A stretch of DNA of 64,000 nucleotides from Adiantum capillus-veneris (Eukaryota; Streptophyta; Polypodiopsida; Polypodiales; Pteridaceae): contig CM043960.1 in NCBI GenBank assembly GCA_014529385.2, positions 25,488,396 to 25,552,395 on the forward strand. The letters are read 5' to 3'. How positions within the stretch are numbered: the stretch's first letter is position 1; the number at the start of each line of letters is the position of its first letter. The position numbers and the translations under genes were made by a program. The notes beneath the pieces are model-generated. The model ran no database searches and had not been told where the DNA came from. It was given only the letters and a program-made list of their open reading frames with translations. Shown here piece after piece: positions 29,347 through 39,929 of the stretch.

Positions 29347-30826
29347 TGTCACCAGCCAGTGGCAATTCCATTTTTGTTTATTTTCTCTTTCTTTGGGGAA
29401 TTTCGTTTGTTTTACCTTTTGAAAACACCCCTCTGGAAATCTAACTGCCCTGCATTGCATAGCCCAGTGTGGAACTGTTCAAAGAGAGTCAAGGCCTGAG
29501 GGCTAAAGAGCACTAAGGTTGGACAAGGACTATGGTTAGCCAAAGTGGGGTCATTGGCCAACCAAAGCGGAATCCTTTGCTACATAGGCTACATTTCAGT
29601 TCTGGGTGTGGCTGCAGCATACAAAGAGGGTCAGATGACCTAGAAGAATGTAATGGCAGAAACTCCTAAATTTTAGGGACTGCTATTTTTGGATGGCAAA
29701 ATGTCTTCGCGTCATTACGTGCAGTTTGACATGGGGATCATTTTGTTACTCTGTGGCCAAGTCAACAGAGGCTACACGTGAGATATTTTTAGACCCGAGG
29801 GTCTAAAGCGAGAAAATGCACAAATGAGTGACACTTGGCACTCTAAGGCCAGTTTACTACTTAAAGAGAAGGCAAAAACGCGATTTTCAGCTGTGAGCTC
29901 GTTTTTGAGTGCTGTCACAGGTGGGAGAGCTTCAATGGAGTGCTTGCTTACCCTCTATGTACAGTGAGGTGCACGATGTCATGACCTGCATACCTCTCAC
30001 TGCTCTCTCTCTCCCCTATTCTTTATGGTTATGCCCCTCTAGTGGACTCATCAGATTGACCATGTACAGTTGTGTGGGTTCATGCGCGATTGCCGAGGCA
30101 AGAGCCTCTTGCACAGGTACTGGATTAGCTAGCGGCTAATCCCTCGCAAATACAGGTGATTCGGAGAGGTTTCACATGCGAAATCTTGTCCGATTCAAAG
30201 GGCAAGTAGCCCTACAGTTGCAGGAGCTCGAGAACTTGCTATGGATGCGACCGGCACGCGAAACGGAGCCCGAAACAGTGAATTACAGCCTGCTGTGTAT
30301 TTTTGCAGGTTTAGGGTTTTGGCCCTAAACAGACCCTAATATCCCCATGAGGTTCGGGGACGCAAGGGGACCGTTGTACAGGTGATCTGGCGCATTTTCG
30401 GGGCAGAAAACAGACAATTCAGCGTGCTGCAGATTCTCGCCAGGTTTTGCAAACTGTCCGTATGCGTCGGGAAAGTCATCCAATGCGTGGGAATACCAAC
30501 TGTGAAGGGTCCTAGTACAGTTATGCTGCCGAAATCAAGCCAGAACAGTTGAATTCAACAAAGATTGTGCGGGGTAGCTTGTAGGGAACCACAGCGTTTA
30601 TTCCCTCTGTTAAAGAATAAAGAAATACCGAAAGGGGCGCCTAATTTAGGGGCCAGTCTGGTGTCGGTCTTCGCATACAGATGCATTCTAGCATCTGTAT
30701 CCCATTCCCCTCTCTTGTGTCATTATATAGCACAGGTAGAATAGACGACTAATAATGGGTGAAAGCTAAATCAAGGTTTGAAGTAAAGTCTACCGCCCTT
30801 TTTGAAGTTAACAGGCCGGTTACAGT
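29347..30826 (+). repeat. B-family LTR, plus orientation
   Basis: Starts TGTCACCAGCCAGTGGC after a polypurine tract and ends GGCCGGTTACA, 1480 bp. It is the reverse complement match of 33429-34913 throughout. At its end it abuts the first 97 bases of another LTR in the opposite orientation rather than a host target site. Confidence 0.88.
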
Positions 30827-30923
30827 TAGATTTCCAGAGGGGTGTTTCCAAAAGGTAAAACAAACGAAATTCCCCAAAGAAAGAGAAAATAAACAAAAAT
30901 GGAATTGCCACTGGCTGGTGACA
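30827..30923 (-). repeat. LTR start fragment, minus orientation
   Basis: Reads TGTCACCAGCCAGTGGC from 30923 downward for 97 bases (to GGAAATCTAAC) and then stops at the end of the plus-strand LTR. Immediately to its right is a minus-strand polypurine tract (AAGAGGGGGGTA, 30924-30935). It is the truncated 3' LTR of the minus arm. Confidence 0.83.
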
Positions 30924-32444
30924 TACCCCCCTCTTAAAATCTCAAACGTCCTTGTTTGCACCTATGTCGTACATGCTTACAGTCAGCACTCGGGTGTGCG
31001 GACATCGTGTCGACACATGTACGACACATACATGTCCACAGTCAACACCTCGTTGACACATGTATTGCTTGCGTGTGAACCCTGTCCCAATGACATAGTG
31101 GAAGCGTCACACTCTACCATTGCTTTGAGTCCATAACTTTCCAAAGACAAAATGGAAGCGTCACATTTTGCCACTGTCTTTTAGTACACGTTGGATCCAG
31201 TAACCTTTCGAGCATACCCAAACCGACAATTTAAGAATGCAGTTACACATGTACTCCTCTTCAATAGAAATAATTGTTGTACCCTTGACAAACTGACAAG
31301 AAATACTCACTTCTAAAGCACTAAACAAACTTTTGGACATTCCATAAGAGCAATTGCCAAACTGACAATCTATACAGCTCTAACATTCATGTAACATGTA
31401 CTTCATTTGAGCGTATTGTAAGTAACATGTACATTATTTCTTTCAGAAGCCATTGTCACACTGACAATCCATGTAGCTCTGAATCTCAAGGGGTCAAGGT
31501 AGGTTGGTTTTAAGTTCCCATACTTTTAGTGACTCTGCAAGTTCACTTTTTTCCATCCACTTGACATCCAGAGGTGAATAGCTTTTGAACTTTACGAAAC
31601 AGCACCTTGCAACCTTGCCTTTTCTTTTCTTTCTTTATGTGCCAAAATCTGTTCCGGGACCAAGATCTCGTCAAGTTCCTCGACTTCCGGTTGATCTTCA
31701 GCTGGCATATCTTCTGGCACATCACCCACATAGGGTCTGAGAAAACTCACGTGAAACGCATTGTGAATCTTCCAACTCTCAGGCAATTTCAGCCTTTATG
31801 CAATATCACTGATTTGCATACTGAGCATCGAAAACAATCTTTCTCTGCTCTTCATTTTGATCTTTGGAGATTAACCTGTGATCTACCCTTATGCTGTCAC
31901 TTTTATTGGGCCGAGAATTCTCTTTTTCACCCAATTTTGGCAGCATAACTGTAGTAGAAACCTTCACAACCAAAAATCCACATATCCAAGTGATTATCCA
32001 CGCATAATAGAGCACTTTTGCAAACCTGTCCTGGAAATTCAGCACGCTGAATTCTCTGTTTTTAGCTCCTAAAATGCTCCAGATCACTTGTATTACTATC
32101 CTCTAGCTTCCCCGAAGCTCTTGGGACAAAAAGGCATCAAATAGGATCAAAACCCTAAATCTGCTGAAAAATACAGCAAGCTGTATTTTCTTCTTTCGGG
32201 CTCTGTTTTGCGTGCCAATCGCACCAATTCGTAGCCTTTGATCTTCTGCATCAGTAGGACTACTTGCCCTTTGATTTACATGAGATTTCTCGCAAGAAAT
32301 CTTGTTAAATCATCCTGTACCTGTTTTGAATTAGCCTTTAGCTAATTCGGTACCTGTATGAAATCATTCCAAGTGGAAGGAGTCTGTCCTTGTAACAATA
32401 GTGTATTCCACCACTGACTTGCATTTTCTTTTTCAGAAAAGTGA
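30924..32444 (-). pseudogene. Minus arm: integrase C-terminus, LTR-derived segment and 3' region
   Basis: Mirror copy of 27913-29346. Minus-strand coding text at 31786-31592 is [20 protein letters not shown] followed by ELDEILVPEQILAHKERKE; the chromodomain-like tail follows to 31510. The LTR-derived insert is at about 31860-32350 and contains the palindrome AATTCAGCACGCTGAATT (32036-32053). Positions 30936-31500 are the non-coding 3' region. Confidence 0.82.
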
Positions 32445-32828
32445 CCTCTCATCAAAGCCATTGAATGTGTCAATGGACTCACTGATCATCTTCTTTGTAT
32501 GGCTTTAGCTTATCCATTGACTCCAAATTGTCAAAAGAGACAGTTTGCATAATGGGTACACCTATTTGTACTCCCTGGCGAGTAACATGTTGATGTCCAG
32601 GTGTCATATTCACTGATGGGATTGAAAAACCTTTGTCCTCTCATCAAAGCCATTGAATGTGTCGATGGACTCACTGATCATTTTCTTTGTATGGCTTTAG
32701 CTTATCCATTGACTCCAAATTGTCAAAAGAGACAGTTTGCATAATGGGTACACCTATTTGTACTCCCTGGAGAGTAACATGTTGATGTCCAGGTGTCATA
32801 TTCACTGATGGGATTGAAAAACCAGCCA
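32445..32828 (-). repeat. 192-base tandem duplication inside gag
   Basis: Two adjacent copies, 32445-32636 and 32637-32828, nearly identical (for example GTGTCAATGGACTC against GTGTCGATGGACTC). The unit covers the gag text LESMDKLKPYKENDQ and the preceding GVQIGVPIMQTVSFDN. The plus arm has no such duplication. Confidence 0.88.
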
Positions 32829-33189
32829 TACCTAAGTTGCCTTGTGACACCCCAAACTGACCTTGTGTGCCTTGAAATCCTGGGTGCAAACCAATGTTTG
32901 CATACATAGGGTTGGGCACCATGCCTTGCATACCCCTAAACATTGTTCTTGGCATGTCAAAACTGCCTTGAACTTGATGTGCTATTGATGAAGATTGTAT
33001 GAACTCCATAAATCTTGGATTCTCCATCAATTGCTTGAACATGGTCACAGCAGTAACAACCTGCAAACCTTTCTCTGCTTGGCCTGAACTCTCGCCAATT
33101 TCATGTGCAGTTGGAATAGGCTGTCTATCCTCTGAGAGGAACCCTCTTCCTTGTTGCCATCCATCCTGTAGACTCGTAGCCTTTCTCAC
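32671..33189 (-). pseudogene. Gag N-terminal part of the inverted-repeat element
   Basis: Minus-strand frame of 172 codons: MRKATSLQDGWQQGRGFLSE, then KQLMENPRFMEFIQSSSIAH, then a Gly/Met-rich stretch (MFRGMQGMVPNPMYANIGLH, QGQFGVSQGNLGMAGFSIPS), ending in the first tandem unit. It is close to element B gag (PRFMEFLQAPP, GMQGMMPNPMYG). The frame breaks after NDQ where the second tandem unit begins. The upstream leader holds four copies of a 36-base repeat. Confidence 0.83.
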
Positions 33190-33308
33190 CTATATCCAAA
33201 GAAAGACTCTCGTAGCCTTTCTCACCTGTAAATCCAAAGAAAGACTCGTAGCCTTTCTCACCTGTATCCAAAGAAAGACTCTCGTAGCCTTTCTCACCTG
33301 TAAATCCA
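33174..33308 (-). repeat. Short tandem repeat in the gag leader
   Basis: About four copies of a 32-36 base unit containing TCGTAGCCTTTCTCACCTG and ATCCAAAGAAAGA. It spans the gag start and leader; the amplified unit may shift the usable start codon. Confidence 0.85.
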
Positions 33309-33404
33309 CTCGATCTACTTTCAAACTCTGTGTTTTCAAGGTCATCCCAAACTCTCTGTGTCTTTAACCCAAACTAACCAAGGCTCACTTTTTGAGGAAA
33401 AAGT

Positions 33405-33428
33405 GATTTAATCCCGTCGATGGAACCA
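33405..33428 (-). promoter_or_regulatory. Primer-binding site of the inverted-repeat element (tRNA-Glu-like)
   Basis: Plus-strand AATCCCGTCGATGGAACCA ends at 33428, directly against the LTR. The ending GGAACCA and the preceding TCCCG resemble the tRNA-Glu 3' end, as in element B, but the middle differs. The exact tRNA is uncertain. Confidence 0.55.
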
Positions 33429-34913
33429 TGTAACCGGCCTGTTAACTCCAAAAAGGGCGGTAGACTTTACTTCAAACCTTGATTTAGCTTTCACCCATTA
33501 TTAGTCGTCTATTCTACCTGTGCTATAATGACACAAGAGAGGGGAATGGCATACAGATGCTAGAATGCATCTGTATGCGAAGACCAACACCAGACTGGCC
33601 CCTAAATTAGGCGCCCCTTTCGGTATTTCTTTATTCTTTAACAGAGGGAATAAAAGTTGTGGTTCCCTACAAGCTGCCCCGCACAATCTTGGCTGAATTT
33701 CAAATGTTCTGGCCTGATTTCGGCAGCATAATTGTACTAGGACCCTTCACAATCAGTATTCCCAATTTCCCACACATTGGATGACTTTCCCGACGCATAC
33801 GGACACTTTGCAAAACCTGGCGAGAATCTGCAGCACGCTGAATTCTCTGTTTTCTGCCCCGAAAATGTGCCAGATCACCTGTACAACGGTCCCCTTGCGT
33901 CCCCGAACCTCCAGGGGGTATTAGGGTTTGCTTAGGGCCAAAACCCTAAACCTGCAAAAATACACAGCAGACTGTAATTCACTATTTCGGGCTCCGTTTC
34001 GCGTGCCGATGGCATCCGTAGCAAGTCCTCGAGCTCTCGCACCTATAGGGCTACTTGCCCTTTGAATCGGACGAGATTTCGCACGTGAAACCTCTCCGAA
34101 TCACATGTACCTACGAGGGATTAGCCGCTAGCTAATCCAGTACCTGTGCAAGAGGCTCTTGCCTCGGCAATCGCGCACGAACCCACACAACTGTACATTG
34201 GTGAATCTGATGAGCCCACTAGAGGGGCATAACCATAAAGAATAGGGGAGAGAGAGAGCAGTGAGAGGTGTGCAGGTCATGACATCCTGCACCTCACTGT
34301 ACATAGAGGGTAAGCCAACACTCCATTGAAGCTCTCCCACCTGTGACAGCACTCAAAAACGAGCTCACAGCTGAAAATCGCGTTTTTGCCTTCTCTTTAG
34401 GTAGTAAACTAGCCTCAGAGTGACAAGTGTCACTCATTTGTGCATTTTCCCGCTTTAGACCCTCGGGTCTAAAAATATCTCACGTGTAGCCTCTGTTGAC
34501 TTGGCCACAGAGTAACAAAATGATCCCCATGTCAAACTGCACGTAATGACACGAAGACATTTTGCCGTCCAAAAATAGCAATCCCTAAAATTTAGGAGTT
34601 TCTGCCATTACATTCTTCTAGGTCATCTGACCCTCTTTGTACACTGCAACCACACCCATAACTGAAATGTAGCCTATGTCGCAAAGGATTCCGCTTTGGC
34701 TGGCCAATGACCCCACTTTGGCTAACCATAGTCCTTGTCCAACCTTAGTGCTCTTTAGCCCTCAGGCCTAGACTCTCTCTGAACAGTTCCACACTGGCTA
34801 TGCAATGCAGGGCAGTTAGATTTCCAGAAGGGTGTTTCCAAAAGGTAAAACAAACGAAATTCCCCAAAGAAAGAGAAAATAAACAAAAATGGAATTGCCA
34901 CTGGCTGGTGACA
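33429..34913 (-). repeat. B-family LTR, minus orientation (5' LTR)
   Basis: Starts TGTAACCGGCCTG and ends GCTGGTGACA on the plus strand, 1485 bp. It follows a primer-binding site, is followed by the CCTTC target duplication, and pairs with 29347-30826. It carries an AG-rich stretch (34252-34262) and the CAGCACGCTGAATTCTCTG module near 33833. Confidence 0.9.
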
Positions 34914-35391
34914 CCTTCAAAACGCATACGCTTCTTCTGCTTTCTTGCAGATGCAAAAGAAGATTGACAGCCCAAGTAACTAGGGTAGTCAGTCCCCTTC
35001 TTGCGCTTCTTCGATTGATTCTTCGTGTCCAAAAGCTGATTGGTCTGGGTCTGAACCACCTCTTGAAATTCTTGTTCTATAAACATCCTCGGAGTAGGAG
35101 GTTTCTTGATTGCCGGTTTAATTGGTCGTTCGGTGGCTTTCTGCCACTAAGTATGCACTTCAGCCATGGACTGTTGAGACAAAAATTTAGCAAACTCAGG
35201 ATCTTTAGCAAACTGAAGCATCTGCTTTGTGCACTCATCAACCTGTTGTTGACGTTGCATCTCCAAATGTTCTACTGTGTAGGCCGAGGTGGCCCGTACT
35301 CATCTTCTATTAAGTCGTTTAAATCTTTTGCGTTGTCTCCTCCCGCCTCAGCAGTTGCAGAAGGACTCGATTGATTCTTTTCGGAATCCAT
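34914..35391 (-). pseudogene. Element F gag, N-terminal part
   Basis: Starts at the ATG at 35391 (MDSEKNQSSPSATAEAGGDN, then DLNDLIEDEYGPPRPTQ). After a break it continues QMLQFAKDPEFAKFLSQQSM and MFIEQEFQEVVQTQTNQLLD, then a basic KNQSKKRKKGTDYP stretch. It is interrupted at 34914 by the inverted-repeat element and continues at 27632. It is a close copy of element C gag (12389-13196). Confidence 0.86.
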
Positions 35392-35443
35392 AAGTGTCGC
35401 GAGAAAAGGGATCGGATTTCCCGGTAGAAGAGAAATTGATCGT

Positions 35444-35455
35444 GCTCTGATACCA
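35444..35455 (-). promoter_or_regulatory. Element F primer-binding site (initiator tRNA-Met)
   Basis: Plus-strand GCTCTGATACCA is the exact complement of TGGTATCAGAGC, one base from the LTR. Confidence 0.92.
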
Positions 35456-35456
35456 T

Positions 35457-35658
35457 TGGAACAAACTTGGACACCCCAACTCACGATTCTGTCGCGACAC
35501 AGCAGAGATTCACTTCAAAACACTTCACACAGCCAGTGCTTTTTCCGTGATTCCATATGCATTGCCACGTCAGCCAGTCAGCGTGCATTGCGGAGATCCG
35601 TACTGTCAACCACTTGGGTGTGTGTGTCCAAGCACTACCACATCATCAATTTGTGACA
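35457..35658 (-). repeat. Element F 5' LTR, internally deleted
   Basis: Starts TGGAACAAACTTGGAC and ends ATTTGTGACA, 202 bp. Both ends match the 558 bp LTR at 13262-13819, but about 350 central bases are missing (junction near 35528-35532, CTTCACACAGCCAGTGC). The TG repeat of the partner is also short here. Confidence 0.85.
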
Positions 35659-37168
35659 ATACCGGTCCTACAAAAGAACAGACAGAGCAAACTGGCGCTT
35701 CCAAAGTCTATTGGAATCTTATTTGAAGTACCTTGGTCCCAACCCCGGACTTATTAGCGACTCCCACCCTTACTTCATCGCACATCAGGCACGCTCCTTT
35801 CCTCATCGGTCATGTCTTAAGGGCATAAGCCATAAAAATCACTTGCAAGAGAAGGATCCAAAATTTGTTTCGAGCTACTGTTTTTCTCATATGCAATGTC
35901 ATGCAGTGGTGGAAGTCTATAACTACCACGCCACTCACTCCAAGGACTTGGCAAGCTTTCAATTAAATTTTTGCCCGAAGTTATATGGTTTCTAACAGCT
36001 TCTTGCAGAGTGGGGTATCTTTAAATGCTTGCCATGGAAACCCTAGCAGATTATAACTTGAAATTTCTCGACATCTCTCAATAGGTGTCTCTTCTCAAGC
36101 TGATAACCTTGGAGGTCCAATGTGATTTCTATGTCTTGGGACTACCATCACCGCCACAAGAACATTTTCTGTCTAACAGCTTATGGACCATGGTGCAGTT
36201 GGCTACAACCTTATGGAAGGAATCTAACCCTAATTTTTGATGCAGGTTTCAGGATGGAAAGTCAATCGACTTTTCGAGCTCGACTGATGTCGAGATTGCT
36301 TTTTAAGTTTGAATTCTGTTTGAACTTGTTTGGTGATCATGTTTGGAATTTGTTTGAAATGGATGGTATCTATTTTGAACCTGTCTTGGAGCCAATTTGA
36401 ATGTTTGACTCTGGTTTTAATACTGGTTTCAATGATTGGTGATTTTACTCTCGAGTGGAGTAGTAAGAAATGTTGTTTTGCTATTGTTTGAACCTCGAAA
36501 CGACGCAGACGGAATGTATAGGGAGCGTTTTGTTGTATGCTTGAAAACCTCGAAACGACGCAGGCCGATGTTTGGGGAGCATTCCGTTGTATGCTTGAAA
36601 ACTTCTGAACGATGCAGACCGATGTCTAGGGAGCATTTGGTTGTATGCTTGAACCTCCAAGCAATGCATGGGGAGCGTTTGGTTGTACAATCCTCTGAGC
36701 TCATGGCCCAAACCTTTTTAGGTTATTTGCGAGGGAAGTGACGAGATAGTTGTTGAGTAGCTTCATACCGTAGACCGTTCGTCTAGGGGGAGTGCTTAGC
36801 GGCGCTGTTCGTTGTGTCCTGTAACAAGCATATGTGAGCATTTGTGTTGCATTGTGATGTGCCAACCACTGAATATTCCTAATTAGATGAGATTGCCTGC
36901 GTATGTAATTTTAGTGCATCAAGACACCCATGGAAGTTTCAGTGCAGTCTAGGTGTGATGGTTAATTTTACTACGCCGGAATATCAAGAGTTTTGATCTC
37001 GACGAAAGGAGAAGCCAACTCCTTGATCAAAAGATCCGAAAGGAGAAGCCAACTCCTTAACAAGAAAGAGCAAACTGATTGTCCCTCAGAATCTTTTTTA
37101 AGCTAACTTGAGTTGTTTTGCAGATATGTTGTAATCACGGACATTTACTTTCTTTCAAGAAGGAGGGA
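35659..37168. other. Unrecognised sequence, probably element D internal region
   Basis: No retroviral domain was recognised. Open frames are short (94, 92 and 101 codons) and match nothing known to me. The stretch ends in the purine-rich CAAGAAGGAGGGA directly before a D LTR, so at least the right end is the 3' internal part of an LTR element. A minisatellite lies at 36487-36696. A repeated AAAGGAGAAGCCAACTCCTT block occurs at 37004-37058. Confidence 0.5.
36487..36696. repeat. 55-base minisatellite, about four units
   Basis: Units start at about 36493, 36548, 36603 and 36654, each with a CGAAACGACGCAG-like block, a GGGAGC block and TTGTATGCTTGAA. Periods are 55, 55 and about 51. In one plus-strand frame each unit reads roughly VVCLKTSKRRRPM; there is no sign of selection on that frame. 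Confidence 0.85.
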
Positions 37169-38551
37169 TGTCACAAATTGCTGACGTGTCAAGCCACTGA
37201 AGAACAGAGCCAACTTGCAGATCTCGGCCAAGGGGCCTAAACCCTAGAAGCAATAGAAGAAGTTGAAGTTCTCACCAACTTACAGATCCTCGCCGAGTGG
37301 GTCAATTTTTAAAGAAGTTCCTGCCAACTTATGGGATCTCGTTCGATGGGGCCCAAGTGACCTAAAGAGAATAAATAAAGCACGTTGTACGGTCACTCGT
37401 ATTTTGCGCTGACTTGCTGATGTGGCAACCTGTACAGATTTCCGCGTTTCACGCTAACTGTGCTAACATAACAGCCTGTACAGATTTTTGTGATTTACGC
37501 TAGTTGATTTTCAGCGCCAGCTTTTGGGCCAGGCTCCAGCTACTTTTGAGTTTCAAGCTTTTCATGTAAACTGCTTTTCAAGGTCAAGGGCCTTCAAATA
37601 AGTGCACAGGGCTCAATCTCTGGCACTCTTCTGGGTGAAGTGCAAAGCGCGAGTACCGGCATTGTACTGAGTTCAAGTAATATAAACAATTACCGAAAGG
37701 GGTGCCAAGGTTTGGGGCCAATACTCTCTGGGGTGGAATTCCGCCACTCCATGTCGCGTGTGCTCTATCCCTTTCAGTCATAGTTACCCGGAACGCGGAA
37801 CGGGAACGGCAACGGGATCCCCGCGGAACGGGGGAACGGCTAGGGGTCCGGAACGGGAACGTCGCGGAACGAGAGGTATAAAAAACACCCAAATAGTGCA
37901 ATTTTGAGCTCCTTGTGTTTAAATACAAGGAGTATTAGAGTGCTTTGACTCTAATACTCACAAAAAACTCGTTTTGAAGACCATTCAACCTTGCTATGAC
38001 TAGATGATGAGAGAGAGAGAGAGTGAGATGGAGAGGGAGAGACTTGAGAGAGTGGGAGGGAGAGGAAGAGAGCTTGAAGGCTTGAAGCCTTGAGCCTTGA
38101 GAGAGTGAGTCTTGAGAGGGAGAGATCTTGAGAGTGAGAGGGAGAGAGCTTGAGCCTTGAGGATTAGCTTGTGAAGAGAAAGGGGGAGGGGGGTGCATTT
38201 TATGAGTCCTTGAGGCCTTGCACACTTTCAAAAGAAGCCCAAACATTTACTTCAATTTTTTCAATTTTTGCCAAATTTGTTTGTAGCCGTTGGCCGTTCC
38301 AGGGGCATTCCGGAACGATCCCGGAACGTTCCGGAACGGCCGTTCCGGTTTGTATTGGCCACCCGGAACGTCAGACATTCCGGGACGTTCCGGAACGTTC
38401 GGGAAGGGAACTGCCCCTCGGAACGCCGGAACGGGGGCTAGGGGGCGGGGCGTTCCCCGGTAACTATGCTTTCAGTTCGGTTATTAATGAAGTGCTAAAA
38501 GTCTGTTCAGTCTGTTCTTTTCTATTGGCACGTGGTGCCTATCTTATGACA
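37169..38551 (+). repeat. Element D LTR with nested MITE
   Basis: Starts TGTCACAAATTGCTGACG after a polypurine tract and ends CTTATGACA. Without the MITE it is about 685 bp. It matches the solo LTR at 39206-39924 (CCGAAAGGGGYGCCAAGG, TTGGGGCCAATACTCTCTGG, GTGGAATTCCGCCACTCC). It is followed directly by element E integrase (38552), so D inserted into E; TAATC would be the right target duplication and the left one was not found. Confidence 0.87.
37779..38468. mobile_element. hAT-like MITE, copy 2
   Basis: A 690 bp element with the same ends as copy 1, CATAGTTACC...GGTAACTATG, flanked by an exact 8 bp duplication CTTTCAGT (37771-37778 and 38469-38476). Sequence and internal GA-rich stretch match copy 1 closely, with small indels. 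It is non-coding. It sits in the D LTR. Confidence 0.93.
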
Positions 38552-39205
38552 TAATCGGCTATGCATCACTCTCCCTCTTCGTCAAAAGGTGCTTATAGAA
38601 GGTTATGGACCGCCTTACGCAGGACATAGCAAAAGGGCAGCCACTCTAAAGTGCATTAGAGCGCTTTTTCTATTGGTCAGCACTTTGAAAGGATACACAC
38701 AACTACATCGAAAAAATATTTGGTTTGTCCGAAATCAAAGTTTGCAAGGCAAAAGGCCTTAGGATTACTACAATCTTTGCCAATACCAGACAATTCGAAG
38801 TCTATCACCATGGATTTCATCACAGGAATTCCAAAGACACCACAAGAAAATGACATGATTTGGGTCATCGTAGACAGATTCAATAAGCAAGCTTATTTCA
38901 TTTCTTGTCACAAAACACTAAAGTCTACACAAGCTACACGGCTCTTTATTTAACATATTTATAGATTACATGGCATGCCTTTCTGATAGAGACTCCAAAA
39001 TTTTGGTGTGCTCTATTTAAAAATTTGAGGACAACTTTAAAGTTCTCATCTTTCCATCCACAAGAAAATGGTCAAACAAAGGTCATGAATCTCACTCTTC
39101 TTGATGTGTTAAAAGCTTATAGTGAACAACAATCACAATGAGAAAGATATCTACCTTCATTGGAGTTTGCCTACAACAACACGGTAAACTTGTCAACAGT
39201 GAAAG
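38552..39205 (+). pseudogene. Element E integrase, first part
   Basis: Plus-strand pieces start RLCITLPLRQKVLIEGYGPP at the D LTR edge, then the zinc region (YAGH, then YLVCPKSKFARQKALGLLQS), core MDFITGIPKTPQENDM, VIVDRFNKQAYFISCHKT (to 38953), then FSSFHPQENGQTKVMNLTLL and LEFAYNNTVNLSTVKV ending at 39205. The catalytic Glu of GQ(S/T)E is Lys (GQTK) and the SDRD block is damaged. It is closest in text to elements F and H. It is interrupted by the solo LTR. Confidence 0.87.
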
Positions 39206-39751
39206 TGTCACAAACTGCTAACGTGTCAAAGCCTAAAGAATGGAGCCAACTTATAGATGCCGGTCGAGGGGCCCAAACCCTAAGAAGAGCAAGTAACAAA
39301 AGAAGTCCTACCAACTTATGGGGACCCCGTCCGATGGGGCCCCAAGTGACATAAAGATTAAAATAAAGCAGGACCCGCAGCTGATGACGTGGCAGTTTTC
39401 GAAAATTGTGCTGACATGATGACGTTGCAAGTTGTACAGATTTCCGCATTTTGCGTTGGCCGATGACGTGGCAGCTATAAGGATTTCCCTAAATTACGTT
39501 GGTAGCTTTTGGCATTGCGCTTTGGACCAAAAGCTTTTGATTTGAAGGCTTTTTATGTAAACTGCTTTTCAAGCCAAGGGCCTTTAAATATGAGGTTAGG
39601 GCTCATTCTCTTGCATGCTTCCTGGCGAAGCTGTAGAGTCTCGAGTATCGGCTTGTATTGTGTTGATGCAATATAAAGAAATACCGAAAGGGGCGCCAAG
39701 GTTTGGGGCCAATACTCTCTGGGGTGGAATTCCGCCACTCCGTCGCGTGTC

Positions 39752-39850
<99 letters not shown>

Positions 39851-39924
39851 CAGTTGTTAATAAAGTGCTAAAAGTCTATTCACTCTGTTCTTTTCTATTG
39901 GCAAGTGGTGCCCGTCTTGTGACA
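39206..39924 (+). repeat. Element D solo LTR in E integrase
   Basis: TGTCACAAACTGC...GTCTTGTGACA, 719 bp, flanked by an exact GAAAG duplication (39201-39205 and 39925-39929). There is no internal region on either side, so this is a solo LTR left by recombination between two LTRs. It carries a long CT repeat. Confidence 0.93.
39753..39846. repeat. CT dinucleotide repeat, 47 units
   Basis: Uninterrupted CT tract within the D solo LTR. The sister LTR has no such tract at the matching place; the MITE is inserted nearby in it. Confidence 0.97.
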
Positions 39925-39929
39925 GAAAG

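Larger units (their letters stand above)
27633..34913. mobile_element. Inverted-repeat B-family retroelement inserted in F gag
   Basis: A 7281 bp unit flanked by an exact five-base duplication CCTTC (27628-27632 and 34914-34918), with TG at the left end and CA at the right. Layout on the plus strand: an 18-base LTR remnant, an internal arm in plus orientation (27651-29346), a full plus-strand LTR (29347-30826), a 97-base LTR start in minus orientation (30827-30923), the same internal arm in minus orientation (30924 to about 32720), the rest of gag, a primer-binding site, and a full minus-strand LTR (33429-34913). Each arm has a gag piece, an LTR-derived piece and an integrase C-terminal piece; there is no RT in either, so the family member was already non-autonomous. 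Confidence 0.88.

Noticed and set aside
33174-33308. CRISPR-like array
   Set aside because: The repeats are contiguous with no unique spacers, lie in a retrotransposon gag leader and are in a plant genome; a simple tandem repeat.
35700-36400. A captured host gene in the D internal region
   Set aside because: Frames are short, no domain or splice pattern could be recognised, and I have no transcript evidence; left as unrecognised sequence.
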